The notes beneath the pieces were generated by a model. The model ran no database searches and was not told the DNA's origin. It was given only the letters and a program-made list of their open reading frames with translations. From Streptomyces sp. cg36 (GTDB lineage: Bacteria > Actinomycetota > Actinomycetes > Streptomycetales > Streptomycetaceae), in contig NZ_CP163520.1 of the NCBI RefSeq assembly GCF_041080675.1, positions 1,922,001-1,986,000 of the forward strand: a DNA stretch of 64,000 bases, read 5' to 3'. Position numbers and translations under genes: made by a program. Below are positions 17,304-26,678 of this stretch, in pieces (position 1 is the stretch's first letter; every line of letters starts with the position of its first letter).

Positions 17304-18424
17304 GACTCCAGGTCTACCACTGTGACCCCGTCCGCCTCGCGGGCGCATGCGGCATCGGTGACGGAGCCCGTGAGGCGGATGTGGCCGCGTTTGCACATCT
17401 CGGCGGCGAGGGTGACGAGCGCGCGGGACTGGTCGCGGTCGAGGCCGCGGTCGAAGCCGTCGGCGAGGACGGCGAGGGTCTGGAGGGCGGTCGGGATTTC
17501 GGCGGCGGCGTCGACGGCGAGCACTCCGGGGCCGGTGAGCAGGACGAGAGCGAGGGCGAGGTAGCGCAGTTCGCCTTCGCCGAGGCGGGAGACGGGGGTC
17601 GGGGTGTGGTCGCCGCGGCCGACGACGGCTCTTAACGTGCCGTCGGTGAGTTCTTCGGCGGCGAGGGCGGTGACGGGGCCTGCGCAGCCCGCGCGGGCCG
17701 CGGTGACGAGCCGGGCGTGGCGAATGGTGCATTCGCGGGCGGTGCGGGAGAGGACTTCGGCGAGGTTGTCGCAGCCGCGCCGCAGACGGCCGGGGCCGGG
17801 AGGGACCGGCTTGCGCATGCGCTGCGGCTGGGGGTCGCAGGCGTACACGGACCGCAGGGCGACGACGACCTGTTCGGCGGCGGCGAGGACGCGCAGCTGG
17901 CCTTCGGTCTTTCCGGCGACGCGCAGCGGCAGCAGGGCGGTGCCGAGGCGGTCGTCGGGGAGGGGGGCGCGGGTGACGGGGACGGTGCCGGCGGTGTGCC
18001 AGGCGGCCTGCACGGTGGAGCGGCCGGGGTCGCGCAGGGCGGTGGACAGCAGGGTCTGGCCTTCACTGGTCAAACGTTCGCCGACGATGCGGAGTTCCGG
18101 CTCGGCCTGGATGGCGAGGTCGAGCCGGACGGGTCCGGCGGGGCCGTCGACGGTGCAGCCGATGCGGAATCCGCGCCTCCCCTGGGCGTCGGCTCCGGCG
18201 CGCTCCGGCACGCACCCCGCCGGGTCGGGGAAGACCGTGGCGAGGCAGGCGCCGGAGCCGAGCCGGGCGAGTGCTTCGTAGGCTTGCAGGACGCTGGTCT
18301 TGCCGCTGCCGCTCGGTCCCGCGAGGAAGGTGAGCGGGCCGAGCGGGAAGACCGCGCGCCGGTGCGACTTGAAGGCGGAGAGCCGCAGTTCGGTGATGGT
18401 GGGCCGGTCGCAGGTTCCGTTCAT
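17300..18424 (-). CDS. AAA/SMC-like ATPase coupled to MazG-like hydrolase
   Basis: A 374-residue ATPase with the SMC/RecF-type head arrangement. Walker A is GPSGSGKTS (36-44). An ABC-like signature lies in SRLGEGELRYLALALVLL near residue 290. The hydrophobic beta strand GPGVLAVDAAAEI takes the Walker B position. There the aspartate is followed by alanines instead of the usual glutamate, so hydrolysis may be slow or use another residue. No long coiled coil is present. Its role is unknown. Related short ATPases act in DNA-damage or defence contexts, but nothing here proves that. It overlaps the MazG-like gene by 4 bases and lies 55 bases downstream of the SepF-like gene on the same strand. Confidence 0.8.
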   Translation of the reverse strand: MNGTCDRPTITELRLSAFKSHRRAVFPLGPLTFLAGPSGSGKTSVLQAYEALARLGSGACLATVFPDPAGCVPERAGADAQGRRGFRIGCTVDGPAGPVRLDLAIQAEPELRIVGERLTSEGQTLLSTALRDPGRSTVQAAWHTAGTVPVTRAPLPDDRLGTALLPLRVAGKTEGQLRVLAAAEQVVVALRSVYACDPQPQRMRKPVPPGPGRLRRGCDNLAEVLSRTARECTIRHARLVTAARAGCAGPVTALAAEELTDGTLRAVVGRGDHTPTPVSRLGEGELRYLALALVLLTGPGVLAVDAAAEIPTALQTLAVLADGFDRGLDRDQSRALVTLAAEMCKRGHIRLTGSVTDAACAREADGVTVVDLES

Positions 18425-18479
18425 GGAACGGACCGTACGAGGACAAAAAGTGACGAACCGTTACGCCGCGATCACCTTC

Positions 18480-18869
18480 CTACGAATGAGGGACGACGGC
18501 CTCCGCGATGCCCTCCACCTCCGTGCCCACGGGGGCGAGGAGGAAGACGTTCCGGTCGACTCGGTGCATACCGCTGCCCAGGCCGAAGACGACTCCGCTG
18601 CTGAAGTCGAGGATGCGCTTGGCGACTTCGGTGTCGGCGGCCGTGAGATCGAGCAGGACCGGGGTCTGCGACATCATGTATTCGGCGACCTCGCGCGCGT
18701 CCGCGAAGACCTGGACGCGCAGGACCACGAAGCGGCGCTGTTCCACTGCCGCGTACTCGTTGGGGATGGTGCGGTGGTCGACCCGGGACGGCCACTCGTT
18801 GCGACTGCGCAGCGGAACGACCTGGGCGAGCCCCTCCCACTGTTCATCGGTGACGTCGTACCTGCTCAC
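18480..18869 (-). CDS. sepF3: SepF-family cell division protein (SepF3-type paralogue)
   Basis: A 129-residue protein whose second half is the SepF domain (about 40-125): RRFVVLRVQVFADAREVAEY, VLLDLTAADTEVAKRILDF and GLGSGMHRVDRNVFLLAP. SepF polymerises, binds the FtsZ tail and anchors the Z ring to the membrane. Streptomyces have three paralogues. The position near arcA/argF matches SCO5967 (sepF3), while the main sepF lies in the dcw cluster. The N-terminal membrane-binding amphipathic helix of canonical SepF is not obvious here. The GTG start has GAGGTGG upstream. Confidence 0.88.
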   Translation of the reverse strand: MSRYDVTDEQWEGLAQVVPLRSRNEWPSRVDHRTIPNEYAAVEQRRFVVLRVQVFADAREVAEYMMSQTPVLLDLTAADTEVAKRILDFSSGVVFGLGSGMHRVDRNVFLLAPVGTEVEGIAEAVVPHS

Positions 18870-18972
18870 CGGACCACCTCGCCCATGTGCTGTATCTGCA
18901 TCCGGCCATGATGACGCCGCTCACCCGTTCAGCCCAACTCCGACACGGCTCTGAGCTGTGAAGTTGTCCGCA

Positions 18973-18998
18973 CCGGACCGTACTAACGTACGATCCGG
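18973..18998. terminator. Hairpin at the end of the binding-protein gene
   Basis: CCGGACCGTAC and GTACGATCCGG pair with one mismatch across the loop TAAC. The structure overlaps the stop codon of the substrate-binding protein gene, so it may end that transcript. It could instead be an operator for sepF3, since it lies about 100 bases upstream of the sepF3 start. Confidence 0.45.
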
Positions 18999-19885
18999 GA
19001 CTCGATCGCGTCGGCGACACCGGCGAAGAACCGGGCGTGGGCCCGGGCACTGCAGGGGGCCTCCGGGTTCCACGGCAGGACCTGTGAGCGGTCCTCGATG
19101 GCCCGCCAGTACGGGTCGGCGCGCAGGTCCTCGACGGGCGTCGCGTTCACGCGTACGTCGCGGAGCACGATGTCGGCGGGCAGGGCGGCGGCCTGCTCCC
19201 AGGTGACGGTGGCCCAGTTCGCCCCGGCTCCGGCGGGCGGCTCCACCAGGGCGACGCCGTGGTCCACGAGTGCGCGCAGTTCGGGCCAGGCGTCCGGCCG
19301 GGCCAGATGGACCCGGTCGGTCCCGGCGGGCGACAGGGCGAGGACCGCGGGCCCGGGCGAATCCTCGCTCCCCGCGCGCGTAGCGGCCGTCACAGTACGC
19401 AGACGGCGCTGTCCCGCGTCCAGGAGGCGGGCCGCCTCGTCGTGGCGGCGGTCGCCGCCGAGGGAGCGGGCGAGGTCGGCGAAACGGTCCCTGATGTCGG
19501 CGAGGGCGCGCGAGGAGCCGACGTCGAGGACCACTACGGGAAGGTGCTCCTCCAGGTGCTTGGCGGTGTCGGGATCGAGTCCGTAGACCTGTCCGCCGCC
19601 GTAGCTGACGGCCACCACGAGGTCGGGTGTGCCCTGGAGCAGTACGTCCAGGTTCAGGTCGGCGCCCGCGCCCAGGTAGCGCACCCGGTCGAGGGGCAGC
19701 CCGCCGGCCTTGGCCCGGTCGGGCACCGGGCCGTCGTGGAAGGAGCCGAAGAGCGCTCCGCAGCCCACTCCGTGGTCCCAGAGCGTGGCGGCGGCCTGGA
19801 TGTAGGCGGTCACCCGGGTGGGGGTCCCGCCCGTCGCCGCCATCTGTCCTCGGTCGTCGGTGAACTGCCAGACCGGCTTTTCCAT
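18983..19885 (-). CDS. ABC-type substrate-binding-protein fold, no export signal
   Basis: A 300-residue protein related to periplasmic iron/siderophore-binding (TroA/FepB-like) proteins. PTRVTAYIQAAATLWDHG, DLVVAVSYGGGQVYGLD and the C-terminal half follow that fold. The N terminus (MEKPVWQFTDDRGQMAATGG) lacks a signal peptide, Tat motif and lipobox, and the open frame upstream to 20041 does not supply one. No permease or ATPase gene is adjacent. It is therefore either a cytoplasmic ligand-binding protein or exported by another route. The ATG at 19885 is preceded by AGGGGGCG. Ligand unknown. Confidence 0.78.
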   Translation of the reverse strand: MEKPVWQFTDDRGQMAATGGTPTRVTAYIQAAATLWDHGVGCGALFGSFHDGPVPDRAKAGGLPLDRVRYLGAGADLNLDVLLQGTPDLVVAVSYGGGQVYGLDPDTAKHLEEHLPVVVLDVGSSRALADIRDRFADLARSLGGDRRHDEAARLLDAGQRRLRTVTAATRAGSEDSPGPAVLALSPAGTDRVHLARPDAWPELRALVDHGVALVEPPAGAGANWATVTWEQAAALPADIVLRDVRVNATPVEDLRADPYWRAIEDRSQVLPWNPEAPCSARAHARFFAGVADAIESRIVR

Positions 19886-20117
19886 CAGGTCACGCCCCCT
19901 GTAGGTCGCTGAGCCCCGGCGCCGGGTCACGCTACGCCCGAGTCTTGTGCCCCGCCAGGATCCGTACCCGATTGCCTCCGTGCCCGCCGGGCGCGCGAAT
20001 AGGCCCGCGCTCGGGGGATCGGGAGCCGGGGCGGCCGGCACGCTCGGCGCGCGGGGTGCGGGACGGCTGGCTAGCGTGGCAGGACGGACCGTCTGTCACA
20101 CAGGAGAGAGCACAGCC

Positions 20118-20912
20118 ATGGCCGTGGAACCAGAGGGCACACCGTGCTGGGCCGATGCGATGTTCAGTGACGTCGAGGGAGCGAAGAGCTTCTACGGAGA
20201 CGTGCTGGGCTGGACCTTCGGCGAGGCGGCGTCGGAGTTCGGCAGCTACACGCAGGCGTATGCGAACGGCAAGGCGGTGGCGGCCGTCGTGCCGCCGATG
20301 CCGGGCCAGGAGGGGCAGTCTGCGTGGTGCCTGTATCTGGCGTCGCCCGATGCCGCCGCCACCGCGAAGAAGATCAAGGACCAGGGCGGCGAGGTCCTGA
20401 TGGAGCCGATGAAGGTCGGCGACTTCGGCACCATGGCGATCGCCCGGGAGCCCAGCGGCGCCGTCTTCGGCGTGTGGCAGGCGGGCACCCACGAAGGGTT
20501 CGAGGCCAGGGGCGTGCCGGGCGCGTTCTGCTGGGCGGAGGTCTTCACCCGTGACCCGGGGAAGGTGGACGCGTTCCTGCCCGCCGTCTTCGGGTACGGC
20601 GCGAAGCAGATGCAGGACGACGCGGCCGACTTCCGGGTCTTCAGCGTGGGCGACGACATGGTCCTGGGCCGGATGAAGATGACGGACGACTTCCCGCCCG
20701 AGGTGCCGCCGTTCATCAATGTGTATTTCGCCGTCGACAATTGCGACACGGCGGTGGAGAAGGCCACCAAGCGCGGCGGTGTGCTGCGGTTCGGGCCGAT
20801 GGACACACCGTTCGGTCGTTTCGCCGCGCTGAGCGACCCGCAGGGCGCGGCGTTCTCGGTGATCGACCTGTCCAGCACGCACGGCGACATGCCGCAGATG
20901 GCGGACGTGTAG
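20118..20912 (+). CDS. VOC (glyoxalase/bleomycin-resistance fold) protein, two modules
   Basis: A 264-residue protein made of two tandem VOC modules (about 1-125 and 130-260). Each begins with a C-W motif (GTPCWADAMFSDVEGAKSFY; GAFCWAEVFTRDPGKVDAF) and ends with a GAVFGVW/GAAFSVID-type strand. Streptomyces carry many such proteins, often annotated as hydroxylases or glyoxalases, mostly of unknown function. The start has AGGAGAG 9 bases upstream. It diverges from the binding-protein gene. A clear paralogue of the same length lies at 58470-59243. Confidence 0.88.
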   Translation: MAVEPEGTPCWADAMFSDVEGAKSFYGDVLGWTFGEAASEFGSYTQAYANGKAVAAVVPPMPGQEGQSAWCLYLASPDAAATAKKIKDQGGEVLMEPMKVGDFGTMAIAREPSGAVFGVWQAGTHEGFEARGVPGAFCWAEVFTRDPGKVDAFLPAVFGYGAKQMQDDAADFRVFSVGDDMVLGRMKMTDDFPPEVPPFINVYFAVDNCDTAVEKATKRGGVLRFGPMDTPFGRFAALSDPQGAAFSVIDLSSTHGDMPQMADV

Positions 20913-20944
20913 CGGAGGCTACGCGGGCCTGCTGACGGGCTGGA

Positions 20945-20978
20945 GTTGCTGCGGGCACGCGCGCGTTCCCGCAGCAAC
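20945..20978. terminator. Hairpin after VOC gene
   Basis: GTTGCTGCGGG and CCCGCAGCAAC form a perfect 11-base stem. The 12-base loop itself contains the self-complementary ACGCGCGCGT, so the stem can extend. It lies 33 bases after the VOC stop codon. Confidence 0.7.
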
Positions 20979-21419
20979 CGGCGTTGTCAACCCCCGGTGG
21001 ACAACTCGCCCCTGACCCGTCGGTCGGCCCCCGACGAGGCTCTCCGTGGACGCCCGGTTTCGACCCAGTGGCGGGACCTCGGACCGAGTCCCGGAGTACT
21101 CACTGCCGCTACGACGCGATGCCTCAAAGCGCCCTCCGTAGACAGACAGGGCGGTCGGCGGCACTCAACAGAGGCGCACGATCCCCCAGGCCAGTCCCGG
21201 CTCCCCACCGGGCCCGCTCCCGCAACACGCCGGCCTGCCGGGCAAGGCGGACCGGCCACGTCCGCCACCCCCAGAATCGCGGTCGCCACGCGCGCGCCTA
21301 GTGCGGCGCGCCGCCACCCACCTCACAGCAGCCGGAAGGGCCTCGTGATGTCCGACATCGGAGGTCTGCCGCAGTCGCACACATGCTCACAGCGACGGGG
21401 CGCGGTTAGTGTGGCCGAC
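20979..21419. other. Long intergenic region before nitrate reductase
   Basis: No reading frame here has Streptomyces codon bias or a ribosome site. At 20983-21005 there is an imperfect inverted pair of TTGTC(A/C)ACC elements that resemble DnaA boxes. Otherwise I see nothing I can assign. Confidence 0.5.
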
Positions 21420-21458
21420 GTAACGACTCGTGATCGCCGCACGTGACATCGAAGTAAC
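21420..21458 (+). promoter_or_regulatory. GlnR-box-like element upstream of nitrate reductase
   Basis: GTGAC (21443-21447), a 6-base spacer and GTAAC (21454-21458) fit the gTnAC-n6-GaAAC pattern of GlnR sites with one mismatch. A further GTAAC lies 23 bases upstream at 21420. The element sits 60 bases before the TTG start. GlnR activates nitrate assimilation genes in Streptomyces, so the context fits. Confidence 0.45.
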
Positions 21459-21517
21459 GGGCATTTCGTACGGTCAGGACCATCCGAGGATCCGGCCGAG
21501 ACGAGAGGGGAAACCCG

Positions 21518-24500
21518 TTGACCGCACAGGGCACACGGACCGGCACCGATCAGGTGCGCACGGTCTGCTCGTACTGCGGTGTGGGCTGCGGGATGGTCCT
21601 CGACATCACCGTCGGGCCGGACGGGCGACGCACCGTCGCCAAGGCATCCGGTGACAAGGAACATCCGGCCAACTCCGGTCGGCTGTGCACCAAGGGAGCG
21701 ACGACGGCGGACATGCTGGCCGCTCCCGGGCGGCTGGGCACCGCACTGGTGCGGCCCGCGCGCGGCGCCGAGCCGGTGCCCGCCGGCGTCGACGCGATGA
21801 TCAAGGAGACGGCCGGACGACTGCGGGCGATCATCGACGAGCACGGGCCGGACGCGTTCGCGTTCTACGTGTCCGGGCAGATGACCCTCGAAGCCCAGTA
21901 TCTGGCGAACAAACTCGCCAAGGGGTTCATCGGCACCAACCAGATCGAGTCCAACTCCCGGCTGTGCATGGCCAGCGCGGGCAGCGGCTACAAGCTCTCG
22001 CTCGGCGCCGACGGGCCGCCCGGCTCGTACCAGGACTTCGAGAAGGCGGACGTCTTCCTCGTCACCGGCTCCAACATGGCCGACTGTCATCCCATCCTCT
22101 TCCTGAGGATGATGGAGCGTGTGAAGGCGGGGGCGAAGCTGATCGTCGTCGATCCGCGCCGCACCGCGACCGCCGCCAAGGCCGGACTGTTCCTCCAGAT
22201 CGAGCCGGGCACCGATCTCGCACTGCTCAACGGACTGCTGTACCTCCTCCACGAGAACGGCCACACCGACCCCGCCTTCATCGCCGAGCACACCGAGGGC
22301 TGGGAGGCGATGCCGGAGTTCCTCGCGGACTACGCGCCCTCAGCCGTAGCCGAGATCACCGGGATAGCCGAGGACGACCTGCGTACGGCCGCCCGCTGGA
22401 TCGGTGAGGCCGGCGAGTGGATGAGCTGCTGGACGATGGGGCTCAACCAGTCCACGCACGGCACTTGGAACACCAATGCGCTGGTCAACCTGCATCTGGC
22501 GACCGGTGCGATATGCCGCCCCGGCAGCGGCCCGTTCTCCCTGACCGGCCAGCCCAACGCCATGGGCGGCCGTGAAATGGGCTACATGGGCCCCGGGCTC
22601 CCGGGCCAGCGCTCGGTCCTGGTGGACGAGGACCGGGTGTTCGCCGAGGAGCTGTGGAGCCTGACGCCCGGCACCCTGCGCACCGACGGGGCCGGGCTCG
22701 GCACGGTCGAACTGTTCCGGCAGATGGCCGACGGGCGCGTCAAGGCGTGCTGGATCATCTGCACCAACCCGGTCGCCTCGGTCGCCAACCGCCGCACCGT
22801 GATCGAGGGCCTGGAGGCGGCCGAATTCGTCGTCGCCCAGGACGTGTTCGCCGAGAACGAGACCACCGCCTACGCCGATGTCGTCCTGCCGGGCGCGTTG
22901 TGGACGGAGTCGGAGGGCGTTCTCGTCAACAGCGAACGCAACCTCACTCTCGCCAGGAAGGCCGTCGACCCGCCCGGCGAGGCCCTGCCCGACTGGCAGA
23001 TCATCGCGCGCGTGGCGTGCGAAATGGGCTACCAGGACGGGTTCTCCTACGCGAGCGCCGAGGAGGTCTTCGAGGAGATCAAGCGCGCCTGGAACCCGAA
23101 GACCGGCTACGACCTGCGCGGGGTGAGCTACAAGCGCTTGCGCTCCACCCCGGTGCAGTGGCCCGCCCCCACCGCCGAGGGCCCGGACCGCAACCCGGTG
23201 CGGTACGTGAGCGAGGAAGGCGGCGGCCCGGTGTTCCCGACAGCGAGCGGGCGCGCCGTCTTCTACGGGCGCCCGCACGTCCCGGCCGCCGAAATGCCCG
23301 ACGACGAATTCCCGTTCGTGCTGAACACCGGTCGGCTGCAGCACCAGTGGCACACGCTCACCAAGACGGCGAAGGTGGCCAAGCTCAACAAGCTCAACCC
23401 GGCGCCGTTCGTCGAGGTGCATCCGCTGGACGCGGAGGCGCTGGGGATCTCCGAGGGCGACTCGGTGGAGGTCGCCTCCCGGCGCGGCCGGGCCGTCCTG
23501 CCCGCCGTGGTGACCGACCGGGTACGGCCCGGCTGCTGTTTCGCGCCGTTCCACTGGAGCGACCTGTTCGGCGAGTACCTGAGCGTCAACGCGGTGACCA
23601 GCGACGCGGTCGACCCGATATCGCTCCAGCCCGAATTCAAGATGTGCGCCGTGGCGCTCGCCAAGGTGGCGGCTCCGGCGGCAGCCGTCCTGACGGGCCC
23701 GCCGTCGGCGGACGCCGTCTCGGAGTCCGTGGCCGCCGCTGCGGCTCCGGCCACCGCACACACTCTTGCCGACGTTCCCGGAGCCGAGGGTCTCGCGGCG
23801 GACGCGTCCACGACGATGCCGGGCAAGGTGGGCAACGGGGGCGGCCCGGCAGCGGTGTTCGGGCTCGACGCTCCCCCGCCGGTCCTCGCCGAACGCGAGC
23901 GCCAGTACCTCGTGGGCTTCCTCGCGGGGCTGAAATCCGGCGCTCCCGGCGTTCCCGTACTCCCCTCGGGGGCGCCCTTCAGCGAGGAACACGCGCTGTG
24001 GGTCAACGGGGTGCTCGCCGGAATGTACTCGCGCACCGCCGACCGGACCGAGCCCGCGCCGAGCGCGCCGCCCGCCGCGCCCCGGGGCCGGGACGTGCTG
24101 GTGCTGTGGGCCTCGCAGACCGGCAACGCCGAGCAGGTCGCGGCAGCCGCCGCCGAACAGCTCGTCGCCGCCGGACACCGCGCCCGCCTCATCGCGATGG
24201 ACGACACGAGCCCGAGCGCGCTGCCCACCGAATCCGAACTGCTGATGATCACCAGCTCCACCGGCGACGGTGACGCACCGGACAACGGCGCCGCGTTCTG
24301 GGACGCGCTCTCCGACACCAACGCGGCCCGTCTGGACGGGCGCCGCTACGCCGTGCTGGCCTTCGGGGACTCCTCGTACGACGAGTTCTGCGGGCACGGC
24401 AGACGCCTGGACCGACGGATGGGCGAACTGGGCGCGACGCGGCTGCTCCCGCGCGTCGACTGCGAGCCGGACTTCGAAGAGCGGGCCCGGGGGTGGCTCG

Positions 24501-26074
24501 ACGAGGTGCTGGCGACGCTGGACGAACTCGACGGCCCGGACGACGATCGCGGTGCGGCGGGTGGGGCCGCAGGGGCCAGTGGCCCTGGTGGGGTGTACGA
24601 GCCCGGTGCAACCCATGTGGCACATGCGACTCACGTGACAGGTGACGGGAGCACCTCGGGCACCCCGGCCGACGCGGGCGGCTTGCGCATCCCGACCGGC
24701 GCTGGCGGCTTGGGCATCCCGGCCGCGACCGGGCCCGAACACCCCTCCGCGAAAACCTCCGGAAATTCCCCCGCCGGGCGGGAACCCGGGGCGGGCGACG
24801 GCCGTTCAACCGGTACAGCAGTCGGCTCACACGGAACAGGAGTCGGCCGGGCGCCCGCGGTCCCCACCGGGCGTCTCGACCCCGCCGGGCGCTCAGTCCC
24901 CGGCCGGAGCCCCGTCCTCGGCCCGGCCACGCCCTCCGCCCCGCTGCCCAGTTCCCGGTCCGCCGCCATCACGGCCAGGCTCACCGGAAACTCCCTGCTC
25001 AGTCTGCCCGGATCCAGCAAGGAGGTACGCCGCTTCACTTTTGACACCCGCGCGAGCGAGACACCGCTGCTCTACTCGGCCGGGGACGCCCTGGGCGTGC
25101 ACCCCGTCAACTCCCCTGACCTGGTAGCCGAATGGCTCGCGGTAACCGGTCTGGACCCGGACGCGCCCATCGAGTTGAGCGGGATCGGCGAGGTCACCTT
25201 CGCCAGGGCCCTCCGCGAGCACCTGGACATCACCCGGTTGGGCACCGGACTGCTGAAGTTCGTGGCCGAGCGCACCCACGGCCGCGACCTCAAGCAGCTG
25301 CTGAGGCCCGACAACAAGTGGCAGCTGGCCCAGTGGTCATGGGGACGGCAGGCCGTGGACGTGGTGGCCGAGCACGCGGTGCGCACCAGCGCCCAGGAGT
25401 GGGCGGGCGTTCTCGGACGCCTGCGGCCCCGGCAGTACTCGATATCGTCGAGCCCGCTCACCGACCCGTACGAGGTGTCCCTGACGGTCTCGGTCGTGCG
25501 GTACGAGAACAGGCTCGGGCGTGCGCGTGCGGGAGTGTGCTCGGCGCTGCTCGCGGACGCGCTGCCGGATGCCCCGATGCCGGTGTACGTACAGCGCACG
25601 CGGCACTTCCGCCCGCCGGCCGACCCGGGGACGCCGATGGTGATGGTGGGGCCCGGGACCGGGGTCGCGCCGTTCCTCGGGTTCCTTTACGAGCGGCGGG
25701 CGTTGGGCCACCACGCGCCGAACTGGCTGTTCTTCGGCGAGCAGCACCGGTCCACCGATTTCTACTACGAGGACGAGCTGACGAAGCTGTCCGCCGAGGG
25801 CACGCTGACACGGCTGGACACGGCGTTCTCCCGCGACCAGCGCACCAAGGTGTACGTGCAGGACCGCATGCGCGAGCACGGCCCGCTGCTCTGGTCGTGG
25901 CTGCGGGACGGGGCGCACTTCTACGTGTGCGGGGACGCGTCCCGGATGGCCAAGGACGTCGACCGGGCGCTGCGGGAGGTCGCGGTGGCGCACGGCGGGC
26001 TGGACGACGAGGCGGCTGCCGCGTTCCTCAAGCAGCTGACGTCGGAGAAGCGGTACGTACGGGATGTGTACTGA
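21518..26074 (+). CDS. Assimilatory nitrate reductase fused to flavoprotein (CPR-like) reductase
   Basis: A 1518-residue fusion. Residues 1-60 bind a [4Fe-4S] cluster (C17, C20, C24, C56). About 60-720 is the molybdopterin oxidoreductase core, with Cys150 in [10 protein letters not shown] as likely Mo ligand and the dinucleotide-binding domain after about 590. Around 858-1005 is a flavodoxin-like FMN domain ([15 protein letters not shown]). A Gly/Pro/Thr-rich linker of roughly 140 residues follows. About 1150-1518 is the FAD/NAD(P)H-binding sulfite-reductase/CPR-type module ([17 protein letters not shown]). It should reduce nitrate to nitrite directly with NAD(P)H in the cytoplasm. The start is TTG behind GAGAGGGG. 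A GlnR-like site lies upstream; no nitrite reductase gene is nearby. Confidence 0.93.
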   Translation: MTAQGTRTGTDQVRTVCSYCGVGCGMVLDITVGPDGRRTVAKASGDKEHPANSGRLCTKGATTADMLAAPGRLGTALVRPARGAEPVPAGVDAMIKETAGRLRAIIDEHGPDAFAFYVSGQMTLEAQYLANKLAKGFIGTNQIESNSRLCMASAGSGYKLSLGADGPPGSYQDFEKADVFLVTGSNMADCHPILFLRMMERVKAGAKLIVVDPRRTATAAKAGLFLQIEPGTDLALLNGLLYLLHENGHTDPAFIAEHTEGWEAMPEFLADYAPSAVAEITGIAEDDLRTAARWIGEAGEWMSCWTMGLNQSTHGTWNTNALVNLHLATGAICRPGSGPFSLTGQPNAMGGREMGYMGPGLPGQRSVLVDEDRVFAEELWSLTPGTLRTDGAGLGTVELFRQMADGRVKACWIICTNPVASVANRRTVIEGLEAAEFVVAQDVFAENETTAYADVVLPGALWTESEGVLVNSERNLTLARKAVDPPGEALPDWQIIARVACEMGYQDGFSYASAEEVFEEIKRAWNPKTGYDLRGVSYKRLRSTPVQWPAPTAEGPDRNPVRYVSEEGGGPVFPTASGRAVFYGRPHVPAAEMPDDEFPFVLNTGRLQHQWHTLTKTAKVAKLNKLNPAPFVEVHPLDAEALGISEGDSVEVASRRGRAVLPAVVTDRVRPGCCFAPFHWSDLFGEYLSVNAVTSDAVDPISLQPEFKMCAVALAKVAAPAAAVLTGPPSADAVSESVAAAAAPATAHTLADVPGAEGLAADASTTMPGKVGNGGGPAAVFGLDAPPPVLAERERQYLVGFLAGLKSGAPGVPVLPSGAPFSEEHALWVNGVLAGMYSRTADRTEPAPSAPPAAPRGRDVLVLWASQTGNAEQVAAAAAEQLVAAGHRARLIAMDDTSPSALPTESELLMITSSTGDGDAPDNGAAFWDALSDTNAARLDGRRYAVLAFGDSSYDEFCGHGRRLDRRMGELGATRLLPRVDCEPDFEERARGWLDEVLATLDELDGPDDDRGAAGGAAGASGPGGVYEPGATHVAHATHVTGDGSTSGTPADAGGLRIPTGAGGLGIPAATGPEHPSAKTSGNSPAGREPGAGDGRSTGTAVGSHGTGVGRAPAVPTGRLDPAGRSVPGRSPVLGPATPSAPLPSSRSAAITARLTGNSLLSLPGSSKEVRRFTFDTRASETPLLYSAGDALGVHPVNSPDLVAEWLAVTGLDPDAPIELSGIGEVTFARALREHLDITRLGTGLLKFVAERTHGRDLKQLLRPDNKWQLAQWSWGRQAVDVVAEHAVRTSAQEWAGVLGRLRPRQYSISSSPLTDPYEVSLTVSVVRYENRLGRARAGVCSALLADALPDAPMPVYVQRTRHFRPPADPGTPMVMVGPGTGVAPFLGFLYERRALGHHAPNWLFFGEQHRSTDFYYEDELTKLSAEGTLTRLDTAFSRDQRTKVYVQDRMREHGPLLWSWLRDGAHFYVCGDASRMAKDVDRALREVAVAHGGLDDEAAAAFLKQLTSEKRYVRDVY

Positions 26075-26159
26075 CCGCTGAGGGGGGGGCCGGGCGGGGC
26101 GGCGCGCGGCGGTGACGCGTGGACGGCTTCGGGAACTCCGGCGCGTCTCAGGGCGAGCC

Positions 26160-26179
26160 AGGTCAGGTCAGGTCAGGTC
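26160..26179. repeat. AGGTC pentamer repeated four times
   Basis: Four exact tandem copies of AGGTC span the stop codon of the TOBE-domain regulator. On the gene strand they encode the final Asp-Leu-Thr and the stop. Loss or gain of one unit would change the C terminus. Confidence 0.7.
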
Positions 26180-26563
26180 GACATGGACGTTGGTCGACTT
26201 GACCCGGGCGGTGACGGTGACCCCGACCTCGATGCCGAGTTCCTCCACCGACTCGCGGGTGACCAGCGAGACGACCCGGTGGGGTCCGCACTGGACCTCC
26301 ACCTGCGCGGCCACGTCGTCGACCGTCACCGCCGTCACGATGCCCAGGAAGGAGTTGCGTACCGAGGTGATCGCCGGGCCGGGCACCTCGTGGAGCCCTA
26401 CGGCGCGTTCCTGCGCGAAGGCGGCGAGCCCGACGCCGTCGATGACCCGGTTGCCCGTGCCGTCCCGTTCCATGCGCAGGCGTCCGGCGTCCGCCCAGCG
26501 GCGGACCGTCTCGGAACTCACGCCGAGCAGGCTCGCCGCCTGCCCAATGCTGTACGTCGGCAC
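26168..26563 (-). CDS. HTH plus TOBE molybdate-type regulatory protein
   Basis: A 131-residue protein with an N-terminal MerR/excisionase-like helix-turn-helix (YSIGQAASLLGVSSETVRRW, about 4-50). A single TOBE/Mop domain follows (about 65-131: SVRNSFLGIVTAVTVDD and EVGVTVTARVKSTNVHVDL), which binds molybdate or tungstate in the family. It probably senses molybdate and adjusts molybdenum uptake or cofactor genes. This suits its convergent position 93 bases after the molybdenum-dependent nitrate reductase. No modABC genes are visible here. The gene ends inside a short AGGTC repeat. Confidence 0.85.
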   Translation of the reverse strand: MPTYSIGQAASLLGVSSETVRRWADAGRLRMERDGTGNRVIDGVGLAAFAQERAVGLHEVPGPAITSVRNSFLGIVTAVTVDDVAAQVEVQCGPHRVVSLVTRESVEELGIEVGVTVTARVKSTNVHVDLT

Positions 26564-26645
26564 GACAGCACTCTAGGGCCGGTGTTCCGCGCACTCGCAC
26601 CCACCCGGCCGTACGGGGCAGCGCGTGGATCATGACCCATGGACT

Positions 26646-26663
26646 TAGTAGGACGTCCAACTA
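26646..26663. promoter_or_regulatory. 18-bp near-perfect palindrome before hydrolase gene
   Basis: TAGTAGGAC and GTCCAACTA match at 8 of 9 positions with no spacer, around a central GGACGTCC. The site lies 15-33 bases before the ATG, just ahead of GAGGAG. A repressor here would block initiation. The local AT content is higher than its surroundings. Confidence 0.5.
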
Positions 26664-26678
26664 TATGTTCGAGGAGCG

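Noticed and set aside
20983..21005. Pair of DnaA-box-like TTGTC(A/C)ACC sequences, inverted
   Set aside because: Only two imperfect copies, whereas Streptomyces oriC has many; dnaA and dnaN are not nearby. Probably chance or a hairpin.
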